From: a virus
Virus record (IMG/VR): IMGVR_UViG_3300025072_000028
Coordinates: 1-29,123 of that record
Strand: one strand, 5' to 3'
Length of the DNA: 29,123 nucleotides
Positions 1 to 6,715 of the stretch are shown here, piece by piece. The notes below the pieces were generated by a model. It saw nothing but the letters and a program-made list of their open reading frames with translations, did not search any database and was not told the DNA's origin. The translations under genes and the position numbers were made by a program. Positions within the stretch are counted from its first letter, which is position 1, and each line of letters starts with the position of its first letter.

Positions 1-96
1 TCAAAAATAAATGGCTTTATTGAGCCGTCTTACAGGCTCGTTTGATAGTGTGCGGTGCGTGTGAGCGTTTGACATAGAGGATTGGAGCGTTGAGCG

Positions 97-138
97 TGGC
101 GCGTGGTGTCCTCGCTCGCCTCTAAAAGCACCGCGCCA
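97..138. repeat. Inverted repeat, first module
   Basis: TGGCGCG at 97-103 is the exact reverse complement of CGCGCCA at 132-138, with a 28-base loop containing TAAAAGCACC. It corresponds in layout to the stronger inverted repeat at 233-272. Confidence 0.5.
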
Positions 139-188
139 AATTATCCGCGCTCCAGTAGTGCGCCTCGCATTATGCGTTGCATGTATCC

Positions 189-218
189 TTGACACTTACT
201 ATCAAAACAATATAGAAT
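189..218 (+). promoter_or_regulatory. Sigma70-like promoter reading toward the late genes
   Basis: A perfect -35 hexamer TTGACA (189-194) is followed after 18 bases by TAGAAT (213-218), a five-of-six match to the -10 consensus. An alternative -10, TATAGA (211-216), has 16-base spacing. Transcription would start near 225, inside the GAGCGT/inverted-repeat array, so a protein bound there could block it. This is the best promoter-like sequence in the left region, and it faces the terminase operon. Confidence 0.55.
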
Positions 219-232
219 AGAGGAGCGTGGAG

Positions 233-272
233 CGTGTGGCGTTGGAGAATTAAAAGCACCACACGCCACACG
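233..272. repeat. 10-bp perfect inverted repeat, second module
   Basis: CGTGTGGCGT (233-242) is the exact reverse complement of ACGCCACACG (263-272), with a 20-base loop holding TAAAAGCACC. It lies just downstream of the 189-218 promoter, so it may be an operator, a 5' leader hairpin, or part of a packaging site. Confidence 0.6.
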
Positions 273-285
273 AGGCGTGGAGCGT

Positions 286-343
286 GGGAGAAAAAGAAAA
301 AAAGGGACGGGGGTACACATCACAACCCACCCCCTTTTCTCCC
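286..343. repeat. Nested inverted repeats, purine-rich then pyrimidine-rich
   Basis: GGGAGAAAA (286-294) pairs with TTTTCTCCC (335-343), and inside it GGGGGT (309-314) pairs with ACCCCC (329-334). The upper strand is strongly purine-rich from 286 to 314 and pyrimidine-rich from 325 to 343. It could form a long interrupted stem in RNA or a protein-binding site. No following T-run makes it a typical terminator. Confidence 0.45.
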
Positions 344-404
344 AGAATATCAATGGGTACCCGACCCGCTGAATATGTAAAAATCGTGATGGACATTATT
401 CATT

Positions 405-410
405 TATAAT
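405..410 (+). promoter_or_regulatory. Consensus -10 box TATAAT before the late operon
   Basis: TATAAT at 405-410 is a perfect -10 hexamer about 70 bases before the first gene. No TTGACA-like hexamer lies 16-18 bases upstream, and there is no TG extension, so an activator or a phage factor might be needed. Transcription would start close to 417, immediately before the AT palindrome at 422-448. Confidence 0.35.
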
Positions 411-421
411 TTTTGTTTTTT

Positions 422-448
422 ATTTTCTAAAAATTTTTTTTAGAAAAT
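422..448. promoter_or_regulatory. 12-bp AT-only palindrome upstream of first late gene
   Basis: ATTTTCTAAAAA (422-433) is the exact reverse complement of TTTTTAGAAAAT (437-448), with a loop of only three T. It lies 30 bases before the first start codon and just downstream of TATAAT (405-410). In RNA it would form a hairpin near the 5' end of the late transcript. In DNA it could be an operator. With little GC it would be a weak terminator, so a regulatory or mRNA-stability role is more likely. Confidence 0.45.
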
Positions 449-478
449 TATGAGACGGAGATTTAAGAGAAGTAATTT

Positions 479-730
479 ATGGAAAATATTACACAGGAGG
501 AGATTAACGAGTTCAACGACGCGCTCACCAAGCTCCAAGAAGAAAGTAGGTTCCAAATAGGTTCCGAAGTCTTTATAGACAAGGGTCTTATTATGTCTAA
601 GGTGGTTCTCATACCAAAGACGGAAGCAAAAGTAGTAGACAAAAAGCCTGTAATTAAACCCGACGACGCAGAGGGTGTTGTCGCAGACAAAAAGGATGCA
701 AAAAAAGATACCGCTACAGCAAAAGCGTAA
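479..730 (+). CDS. Hypothetical small protein before terminase
   Basis: This 83-residue protein has a predicted helical N-terminal half with many Glu and Leu residues, a short hydrophobic strand-like stretch (MSKVVLIPK), and a Lys/Ala/Asp-rich, probably disordered tail. I do not recognise the family. It is the first gene after the left control region. Upstream there is only a weak purine stretch (AGAGAAG), six bases from the start. Its last 35 bases overlap the start of the small terminase gene in another frame, next to a run of seven A. The position suggests a packaging accessory or DNA-binding role, but nothing in the sequence proves it. Confidence 0.65.
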   Translation: MENITQEEINEFNDALTKLQEESRFQIGSEVFIDKGLIMSKVVLIPKTEAKVVDKKPVIKPDDAEGVVADKKDAKKDTATAKA

Positions 731-1373
731 AGTCGGCGATCCGCGTGAGATTGGCGGCTTTTCTTTAGCTACGGAAAAACCTAAGAAAAATTTCCCGGCA
801 AAAAGAATTAAGGGTAGTAAGCAGAAAACTAAAATCTTACCCTCACACCGCCAAATCTTCAAACATTACGAGGAGAATGGTTTTCGTAATCTTAGCAAGG
901 CTATCCGCAAAACGCGTGCGTTTTCGGAGTCCACAGCGCAACACGTTAGTACGATTACTAAGAGTAAATCTTGGCAAGCGTTAATGGATGAGAAGATGCC
1001 GGAGGAGCATTTGGCGACACGTCACAAGGAACTGTTAGATAAGCGTGACACTAAGACGGAAGTTGATGAATTTGGGGTGGAAACCACTGTTGATCAAGGA
1101 CCGAATGTGGTCGCGGTTAAAGCTGGGTTAGAGATGGCGTACCGATTACGGGGTTCATACAAGGAGAAAGAGGCCGAAGCTCCTAGTACTGTTATGTACA
1201 ACCTCTTTTATAAGCCAGAGGTCCGAGACCAAATGAAGCAGTTTGAGGAGGGCATTAAACAATCATTGGTAAATGAAATTGCTAGAAAAAATCAAAAAGA
1301 AATTGAGGACGAAGAACAGCGAATCATTGACACCGAGTACACCGACAGTGGAGACGAGGATACACGGCAGTAG
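696..1373 (+). CDS. Terminase small subunit (putative)
   Basis: The 225-residue product has a basic N-terminal tail, a helix-turn-helix-like region at about residues 52-95 (HRQIFKHYEENG, then LSKAIRKTRAFSESTAQ and KSWQALMDEKMP), an acidic/basic helical stretch with HKELL, and a C-terminal region with VKAGLEMAYRLRGSYK. This pattern is typical of small terminase proteins that recognise phage DNA and recruit the large subunit. Its place just ahead of the large terminase supports the call. An earlier GTG start at 675 is possible. I prefer the ATG at 696, though neither start has a clear ribosome site. The 3' end overlaps the next gene by 101 bases. Confidence 0.75.
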   Translation: MQKKIPLQQKRKVGDPREIGGFSLATEKPKKNFPAKRIKGSKQKTKILPSHRQIFKHYEENGFRNLSKAIRKTRAFSESTAQHVSTITKSKSWQALMDEKMPEEHLATRHKELLDKRDTKTEVDEFGVETTVDQGPNVVAVKAGLEMAYRLRGSYKEKEAEAPSTVMYNLFYKPEVRDQMKQFEEGIKQSLVNEIARKNQKEIEDEEQRIIDTEYTDSGDEDTRQ

Positions 1374-1509
1374 TATCGCTGAACCTCTGGGGGATGGTAA
1401 GGGTGTCTTTTTGTCCGATATGGATGAGGAGGAGCGAGATGATTACATTAAGTCCGTGGACCACGGATGGGGTAAGTTTTATCAGAAAATAAGGAATATA
1501 GGAAAATGA
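1273..1509 (+). CDS. Hypothetical 78-residue protein overlapping TerS
   Basis: This gene starts inside the terminase small subunit gene in another frame and ends with TGA overlapping the next ATG (ATGA at 1506-1509). Its N-terminus is very basic (KLLEKIKKKLRTK), the middle is Ser/Thr/Pro-rich, and the C-terminal half is acidic then aromatic (DEEERDDYIKSVDHGWGKFY). No family is recognised. The tight stop/start overlap argues that it is translated together with the co-chaperonin gene. The start codon is uncertain because the first third is covered by the TerS frame. Confidence 0.6.
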   Translation: MKLLEKIKKKLRTKNSESLTPSTPTVETRIHGSSIAEPLGDGKGVFLSDMDEEERDDYIKSVDHGWGKFYQKIRNIGK

Positions 1510-1799
1510 ATCCAACAGCAAATAGACTGCTTGTCCGTGTAATACCGGAAGTAGTGAAGAAGTTAAAGAAAGGTGAAGCGGCACCACCAGCTAGTGGGGT
1601 GCTAAAGGCGGAAGTTTTAAAACTCGGTCCGGAAGTTAAAGTAAAGAGTGGTATTTATGTCGGCATGACTGTCGTATTCGCACCATATGGCGTGGACGAA
1701 GTAATAGTTGATGGTGAGAAGTTGTTATTGGTTACGGAGGACTTAATAATCGCAATATATGTCAAAGAAAAAGAACCTAATACAGCGTCTAAAAGATAG
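1506..1799 (+). CDS. GroES-like co-chaperonin (Cpn10 family)
   Basis: At 97 residues this has the same length as bacterial GroES and matches its landmarks in order: NRLLVRVIPE near the start, then AEVLKLG (GroES GEVLAVG), then VGMTVVFAPYGVDEVIVDGE and LLLVTEDLIIAI (GroES VGDIVIF, YGV and ESDILAI). Cpn10 proteins form heptameric lids on GroEL. Phage versions such as T4 gp31 help fold the major capsid protein. The segment where GroES has its mobile loop reads KKLKKGEAAPPASG and lacks the usual GroEL-binding IVL-type tripeptide. It could therefore bind GroEL differently or do another job. A possible ribosome site (AAGGA/AGGA) precedes the start. It overlaps genes at both ends. Confidence 0.85.
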   Translation: MNPTANRLLVRVIPEVVKKLKKGEAAPPASGVLKAEVLKLGPEVKVKSGIYVGMTVVFAPYGVDEVIVDGEKLLLVTEDLIIAIYVKEKEPNTASKR

Positions 1800-2244
1800 G
1801 TATGATGATGCGGAGGCTAGTAGATTACTACAGGAGGAATTGGCACGACCTTTTAACGAGCGTATGGAAGCGATTTTTACAGCTCCTAGATATTGTACTA
1901 CTGATTTTTGGTGCAATATTTGTAAACGTGATTGCTCTGGTACTGGTTATCGGCAAGTCTGTACTGTCCGTCATACGCTTCCGACAGCATGGTTTGTCGG
2001 GTATTGCCCGCTCGGACACAAAATGTTGCGACGAATCACGGACAAAGATACCGACCCGTTCTACGACTTCTCGGAAATGATACAGCGTCAGCGCTACGAG
2101 TTACAAGATGCGTTTTTGACTCCGGACGATCCGCGGTTTAAGGTGCTGTATCCAAAACAATATAAGGAATTAATGAAGAAAAAAGATGAAGATAACAATG
2201 GAAAAAGTAAAAGTAACAACAAGGACAACAACGCCGGAACTTAA
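1759..2244 (+). CDS. Zinc-ribbon protein between co-chaperonin and TerL
   Basis: The 161-residue protein begins with a basic helical segment, then has a cysteine-rich core at residues 46-87: C46, C52 and C55 (CxxC in WCNICKRDC), C59, C68, and C83 with H87 (CPLGH). C52/C55 and C83/H87 are the likely zinc ligands. The tail is Lys/Asn/Asp-rich and probably disordered. It overlaps the GroES-like gene by 41 bases and ends six bases before the large terminase, so it probably acts in packaging or DNA binding. I do not recognise a named family. The real start could be a later codon, because the first 14 codons overlap the upstream gene. Confidence 0.7.
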   Translation: MSKKKNLIQRLKDRYDDAEASRLLQEELARPFNERMEAIFTAPRYCTTDFWCNICKRDCSGTGYRQVCTVRHTLPTAWFVGYCPLGHKMLRRITDKDTDPFYDFSEMIQRQRYELQDAFLTPDDPRFKVLYPKQYKELMKKKDEDNNGKSKSNNKDNNAGT

Positions 2245-2250
2245 ACTAGA

Positions 2251-3867
2251 ATGGCCAAAACTCCTCAAATAAAACCCGACGATTTATCCATCTTAGCGTG
2301 GATATTTGAGAATCAAGTAGTCTCTGAAAAAGGTGAGATGCTTGATTTTTCTGACCGCCTATTTTTGATAGATATTCTGACTGATTGGAGTGACCAGATA
2401 GTGATTAAGAAGTGTGCGCAGATTGGAGGTTCTGTTACTTTCAACCTCAAAGCGCTATTCGCTATTATCAAGTTCGGCTGGAACATTATGTACACCTTTC
2501 CAACCGATTCTGATGTTAGTGAGTTCGTTAGTTCAAAGACCAACAAGATATTGGCCGCGAACCCGCAAGTATTCAAGGGAATAAACACTGACAACATTGA
2601 GCGTAAGGAGTTCAACTCTAGGTTCATGTTCTTCAAAGGTACTGTATCTAAGACCGCGGCTATTATGACCACGGCCGATTTGTTGATACACGACGAGGCC
2701 TCACGTTCCGACCAGTCTGTGATAGACACAATGAAATCTCGTATTAAGGCGTCCGAGTTTAAGGGTAGGTGGTTATTCTCTAACCCTACAACTGAAAAGG
2801 ATGCGATTGATATTAACTGGCACAAGTCAGATAAAAAGGAATGGACTATTACCCACAATGGTACTAAGAAAAGTCCGGGGTGTGGCAAGGAACAAATAAT
2901 GTCATGGCCATTGAGTGTGAATATGGAGAAAAAGCAATTCCAATGTATATATCCGGAATGTGGTGGATTGGTGACAAAGGCTGATAGGCGTGTGGGTAGG
3001 TGGGTAGCGCAACAGCCGGATAAGAAAATATCTGGATACCACATATCGCTACTCATGGCGCCGTGGGTATCTGCCGAGGAAATCATCTCTGACAGTGAGG
3101 GCGATCAAGAGTATTTTTATAACTTCGTATTAGGAGAGCCATATACTCCGGGGGGAATTAAGGTCACACGTGAGACCATATTGGACAACTGGACGCCTAA
3201 GAATCTTGAAACTGGGGATTGGTATTTAGGTGTTGATGTCGGTAATATCAAACATTATGTACTGGGGAGTTTATTGGGACCGACTAAAATAGGGCGTTTT
3301 TCACAGTGGTCAGATTTGGATGAAATGATGAAACACTACAAGCCTAAACTGGTTATTGACGCCATGCCGGATAATACTATGAGTAAATATTATGTGGAAA
3401 ACTACCGCGACGCGCTGATGTCGTTCTTCCAACAGAATAAAAATAACCCTAAAACCATTGTATGGTGGGGTGAGAATGATAGGTCTGGTATAGTGTATAG
3501 TAACCGGAATAGGATTCTGGATCAGCTGATAGATGAGATATTAAACGCTAGAATATTGTTTGGTTTAAGTTCTGATTCGGAAATTAAGAACTATTTAAAG
3601 CACTGGGAGACGTTACGTCGTATCAAGGTGGTGGACAATATGGGTATTGAAAGCTACGAATGGGACAGTACTACCGGTGAGGACCATTATGTATTTGCAA
3701 CTCTTTATTATTATTTGGCGACACTTGGAGGCTACGGCATTGGGAAGTATATGCCGGAAGCTTTACGCGGAACTGACTCAAAAGTTTTAATTGGCAACGA
3801 TAATGTGATGGGCGACCTCGGGGAAATTCTTGCACAGAACAATGATTGGCCGCATCCGGACTTATAA
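2251..3867 (+). CDS. Terminase large subunit, GpA-like ATPase/nuclease
   Basis: The 538-residue protein has the two domains of a packaging motor. The ATPase part shows a Walker A-like KKCAQIGGSVT (about 53-63), Walker B LLIHDEA with D148 and E149, and a coupling-type SNPT (177-180). A cysteine-containing insertion follows (C211, C232, C237 in CIYPECGG), as in the zinc-binding region of lambda GpA-type terminases, though the first CxxC is degenerate here. The RNase H-like nuclease has D329 (GVDVG), D370 (VIDAMPD) and D478/H479 (GEDHY). It cuts concatemeric DNA and pumps it through the portal. The start lacks a Shine-Dalgarno sequence. Confidence 0.92.
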   Translation: MAKTPQIKPDDLSILAWIFENQVVSEKGEMLDFSDRLFLIDILTDWSDQIVIKKCAQIGGSVTFNLKALFAIIKFGWNIMYTFPTDSDVSEFVSSKTNKILAANPQVFKGINTDNIERKEFNSRFMFFKGTVSKTAAIMTTADLLIHDEASRSDQSVIDTMKSRIKASEFKGRWLFSNPTTEKDAIDINWHKSDKKEWTITHNGTKKSPGCGKEQIMSWPLSVNMEKKQFQCIYPECGGLVTKADRRVGRWVAQQPDKKISGYHISLLMAPWVSAEEIISDSEGDQEYFYNFVLGEPYTPGGIKVTRETILDNWTPKNLETGDWYLGVDVGNIKHYVLGSLLGPTKIGRFSQWSDLDEMMKHYKPKLVIDAMPDNTMSKYYVENYRDALMSFFQQNKNNPKTIVWWGENDRSGIVYSNRNRILDQLIDEILNARILFGLSSDSEIKNYLKHWETLRRIKVVDNMGIESYEWDSTTGEDHYVFATLYYYLATLGGYGIGKYMPEALRGTDSKVLIGNDNVMGDLGEILAQNNDWPHPDL

Positions 3868-3916
3868 ACAGTATGCAGTTGCACATTACTTTTAAATGTG
3901 TGCTATTATTAAGGAC

Positions 3917-5863
3917 ATGAAGATATCAGAACTAAACGACAAACAGCTCTGTAAACTGATTGACAACAGATACAAATCATCTGAAACTGTTTGGGATACG
4001 ATTGAAAAAACTTACAATACTAACTTAAAAATTTATCAAAACGAGCCGGACTATCTCGCTAAGTTGCCGGTCAAGAAATCTAAGGTCCGGGCTAACCGGA
4101 TTTTTGTGAATATGGAGACTGTCATAAACAGTCTTATTTCCAATCCTCCTAAACCTCTTATTCTAGCTGGCCGTGATACGCCGGAGGCTAAAGCGCTTTC
4201 TATAAGACAGGAAAAGTTTTTTCAGAATAAGTATGACGAGAGAAACGTCAAAGAGACAATTCGTAAAGGACTTCGTAATCTGTACTTTGGACGCTTGATG
4301 GTATTAAAGCCATTTTGGAATGCGAAGCTAAACGATTTTGATGTTCGGGCGATTCCTCCAAAAAATGTTCGGTTTGCCAAGACAGCAACGTGTGAGGAAG
4401 AATCAGATTTTGCTATTGAGGATATTACAGATAATCTTGCCGCAGTTATAAAAAGGTTTCCAAAAAAGAAAGCTGATATTTTAAAGAAAGCCGGACTGAA
4501 AGAGGAGGCAGATATTTTAATTCAGAACCCAGAAATAAAATACCAAGAGGCTTGGATTTCTGACTATGTGATTTTTAAATACGAAAATATTATTTTGAAA
4601 AAAATCCGGAACCCATATTTTGATTGGGATGGAGTGTTGATTACGCCGGAAGAAAATATGGTGTTACAATCTAATGAGACAACGAACATAGAGCGCCGAA
4701 ACATTTTGAGTTCCGCCAAAGCAGAACAGGAGGTAAGGAGGATGCCACAACAGGAGGGATTAGAAAATCCTATTATATACTCCGCGTATATGTTTAACCA
4801 CTTCAACCATCCGCGTAAGCCGTACATCATTTCTACAATTTTTAATAATGAGAAGTCACCTATCGGTCAGACAGACATGATTACACAATCTGCACCGCTA
4901 CAAGAAAACATTGATGAAACTAAAAGGGATATTACAGCCAACGCTAAACTTGTGAATGGTATTATCAAGGTGGATAGTACTGTGATGGACAAGGCAGACG
5001 CTCAAAGGATGCGATTTGAGACCGAGGGAATTGTTTGGGGTAAGGGTGCTGTGCAAGGAGTACAGCGTGAAACTGGTCCAGCTCTCCCAGCCTTTGTTGT
5101 TGAGAATATGCAAGACTCACGAAGGGAGATTGACGATATTATGGCCGCTTCATCTGCTTTCAAAGGAATTCGCGAGGGACAGGAAACGCGAGGTGGAAGA
5201 TTGGCACTTATTGATCAGTCATTTTTGCGACTTAACGAACTCGTCCAAATTATAGATTATACTAACGAAGAATTATTTAACTGGTTCTATCAGTTGGCAA
5301 AAGTAAATTACACAGAGCATCACTATTCCAAATCTCTAGGAAGTACTGCGGCGACAGAGATTCTAACCTTAATACAGGATGACTTTGAGGATGGTTCAGA
5401 GATTAGAATGTTGAGTGGTAAGACACTTCCAGAGGATAGGCAGTTCAAATACGAACAAGCTCAAAATGACTTTGAAAAAGGATTGCTTTCACCTGTTGAT
5501 TACTTTGAAGTTGCTGGATATGAATCACCAGCAGAAAAAGCAAAGAACAGAGTTATCTATGATTTGAACGCTCCACACGCGGTAGGTATTCCTCCGGAAG
5601 AATTACAAAAGATTGCTCCGGATACAGAGGAGGAACCGCCTAAACTTAGTATTAAATATGAGGACCTTACACCAGATGGTAAGGTACAACTAGCGGCAAA
5701 AGCTGGAATTGAACTAAATCCAAAGATGGTAGTTGCCGAGGAAATGAAGAAACAAAGAGATGAGGCTGACAGAGAGTCATCAAAAAATGATATTGCTAAC
5801 CGGTCTATTGAGGCGAAGAAACCGGTAGAGAAAGAGAAAGCGCCTAAGTTTATTAATTATTAA
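3917..5863 (+). CDS. Portal protein
   Basis: This protein of 648 residues directly follows the large terminase, the usual place for the portal. The N-terminal half has a helical segment (ETVWDTIEKTYNTNLKIYQ), a VRANRIFVNMETVINSLISN stretch and the typical portal core with DVRAIPPKNVRF. The C-terminal third is charged and probably exposed. The portal forms the dodecameric ring at one capsid vertex for DNA entry and tail attachment. Its length is typical of podovirus portals (P22-like). An earlier ATG at 3896 would add MCAIIKD. I prefer 3917 because its AC-ATG context recurs in this genome, but the choice is uncertain. A 49-base gap with CAGTATGCA precedes it. Confidence 0.88.
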   Translation: MKISELNDKQLCKLIDNRYKSSETVWDTIEKTYNTNLKIYQNEPDYLAKLPVKKSKVRANRIFVNMETVINSLISNPPKPLILAGRDTPEAKALSIRQEKFFQNKYDERNVKETIRKGLRNLYFGRLMVLKPFWNAKLNDFDVRAIPPKNVRFAKTATCEEESDFAIEDITDNLAAVIKRFPKKKADILKKAGLKEEADILIQNPEIKYQEAWISDYVIFKYENIILKKIRNPYFDWDGVLITPEENMVLQSNETTNIERRNILSSAKAEQEVRRMPQQEGLENPIIYSAYMFNHFNHPRKPYIISTIFNNEKSPIGQTDMITQSAPLQENIDETKRDITANAKLVNGIIKVDSTVMDKADAQRMRFETEGIVWGKGAVQGVQRETGPALPAFVVENMQDSRREIDDIMAASSAFKGIREGQETRGGRLALIDQSFLRLNELVQIIDYTNEELFNWFYQLAKVNYTEHHYSKSLGSTAATEILTLIQDDFEDGSEIRMLSGKTLPEDRQFKYEQAQNDFEKGLLSPVDYFEVAGYESPAEKAKNRVIYDLNAPHAVGIPPEELQKIAPDTEEEPPKLSIKYEDLTPDGKVQLAAKAGIELNPKMVVAEEMKKQRDEADRESSKNDIANRSIEAKKPVEKEKAPKFINY

Positions 5864-5875
5864 GTGATCAAGCGA

Positions 5876-5907
5876 TACTGTTTCAGCCATAGGGCCAAGT
5901 CACAGTA
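5876..5907 (+). promoter_or_regulatory. Hairpin in portal/scaffold gap
   Basis: TACTGT (5876-5881) pairs with ACAGTA (5902-5907) around a 20-base loop that includes a short GCC/GGC stem. It fills most of the 60-base gap and has no T-run, so it is not a clear terminator. It may affect mRNA processing or translation of the next gene. Confidence 0.3.
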
Positions 5908-5923
5908 GAGGCAATCTAATAAC

Positions 5924-6703
5924 ATGGATATAAATCCCGACAATTACGAGAGTAATATGGAACTTAGTGGGAGTGAGGAGGCTCCGGCGGAAACGCCAGC
6001 CGAGGAAACACCAACCCCCGAAGAACCAAAAACCGAGAACGCTCCGGCTGAACCTACGCCAGAGACTAAATCGGAGGAGGAAACTCCTAAAGAAGATGCA
6101 CCGGAACCAATTTTATATGACGCGCCAGATGGCCGTAAATTGACTGCCGAGCAACTTCAAACGGAATGGAAAGATAATTTTCTTCCAGAATTTACGCGAA
6201 AATCACAGGCACTAGCCGACATTGAGCGTGAAAAGGAACTTAATAGAACTCCGAAAGAGGAGCCGAATTGGAAAAACCCGGATTATGTTCCGGAGAATTA
6301 TGGCGAAGTTATTGAGATAGCTAAAGCCGCCGCTATTGAAGAAATGAATAGTACGGCAAAAGCAGAGCAAGAGAGAGTCGCGGCTATTAAAGCTGGAGTG
6401 GAAAACGAACTAAAATCACTCAAAGCGACAGACAAAGACCTTGATGAAAATGCTCTATTCCAACACGCTAATAAGTATGGTTTTCAAAATCTGAAATCGG
6501 CGCACGTAAATATGATGGACATGAAATCGTCAGTTGTGAACACAGAGAAGCGAGTATTGAAAGATACTGCAAAACGCGAAGCCGACCCAATCTCAACTGG
6601 ACCGGGAGCTGAAGCCCCAGATTCTTCTGGATATGACCCAGCTGAAATGTCTCAATATGATGGTGCCGCTGAATATTTGGCCCACTTGAAAGGGAATAAA
6701 TAG
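5924..6703 (+). CDS. Scaffolding-like protein
   Basis: The 259-residue protein lies between portal and major capsid genes, where tailed phages encode their scaffold. Residues 1-60 are a Pro/Glu/Thr-rich acidic tail (EEAPAETPAEETPTPEEPK). A short DAPDGRKLTAEQLQTEW segment follows, then long helical, coiled-coil-like stretches with many Ala, Glu and Lys, and a C-terminal helix ending AAEYLAHLKGNK. Scaffolds guide capsid assembly and then leave, and their C-terminal helix often binds the shell. The function is inferred from position and composition, not from a diagnostic motif. Confidence 0.78.
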   Translation: MDINPDNYESNMELSGSEEAPAETPAEETPTPEEPKTENAPAEPTPETKSEEETPKEDAPEPILYDAPDGRKLTAEQLQTEWKDNFLPEFTRKSQALADIEREKELNRTPKEEPNWKNPDYVPENYGEVIEIAKAAAIEEMNSTAKAEQERVAAIKAGVENELKSLKATDKDLDENALFQHANKYGFQNLKSAHVNMMDMKSSVVNTEKRVLKDTAKREADPISTGPGAEAPDSSGYDPAEMSQYDGAAEYLAHLKGNK

Positions 6704-6715
6704 AAACTTAAAAAA

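Larger units (their letters stand above)
61..285 (+). repeat. GAGCGT heptad repeats in two diverged modules
   Basis: GAGCGT occurs at 63-68, 85-90, 92-97, 223-228, 230-235 and 280-285. Two pairs are spaced exactly 7 bp (85/92 and 223/230), and a one-base variant (GAGGCGT, 272-278) precedes the last copy. The copies sit in two related modules. Each has TTGACA (69 and 189), then a heptad pair, an inverted-repeat arm, TAAAAGCACC (123-132 and 251-260), and the second arm. This looks like a duplicated protein-binding array or iteron-like element. Its function is not known. Confidence 0.6.
1..478. other. Left non-coding region with repeats and promoters
   Basis: This stretch of almost 480 bases has no convincing gene. 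The short open frames here are interrupted, low in quality and rich in Arg/His/Pro from GC-rich repeats. It holds six copies of GAGCGT, several inverted repeats, a TTGACA-N18-TAGAAT promoter, a second TATAAT box, and a long AT palindrome just before the first late gene. A weak GAGCC/GGCTC hairpin at 22-39 could be a residual terminator of an upstream gene. Its position directly upstream of the terminase genes makes a packaging (cos/pac) or late-control function plausible, but that is inference. Confidence 0.75.

Noticed and set aside
69-74. First TTGACA as a separate promoter
   Set aside because: No -10-like hexamer is found 16-18 bases downstream, where the sequence is GC-rich.
1-353. Short open frames on both strands in the left region
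   Set aside because: They are produced by GC-rich repeats, have odd Arg/His/Pro composition and do not look like proteins.
700-707. Run of seven A followed by G as a programmed frameshift site fusing the first gene to TerS
   Set aside because: The shift needed is +1, not the usual -1 for such runs, and TerS has its own ATG four bases upstream. No supporting structure was seen.
1453-1467. 15-base interrupted palindrome TCCGTGG-A-CCACGGA
   Set aside because: It lies inside a coding gene, and arms of seven bases are expected by chance in a window of this size.
2313-3086. 257-codon open frame on the minus strand opposite the large terminase
   Set aside because: It is a shadow of the clearly real TerL gene. 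Its product has no recognisable pattern and no start context or promoter.
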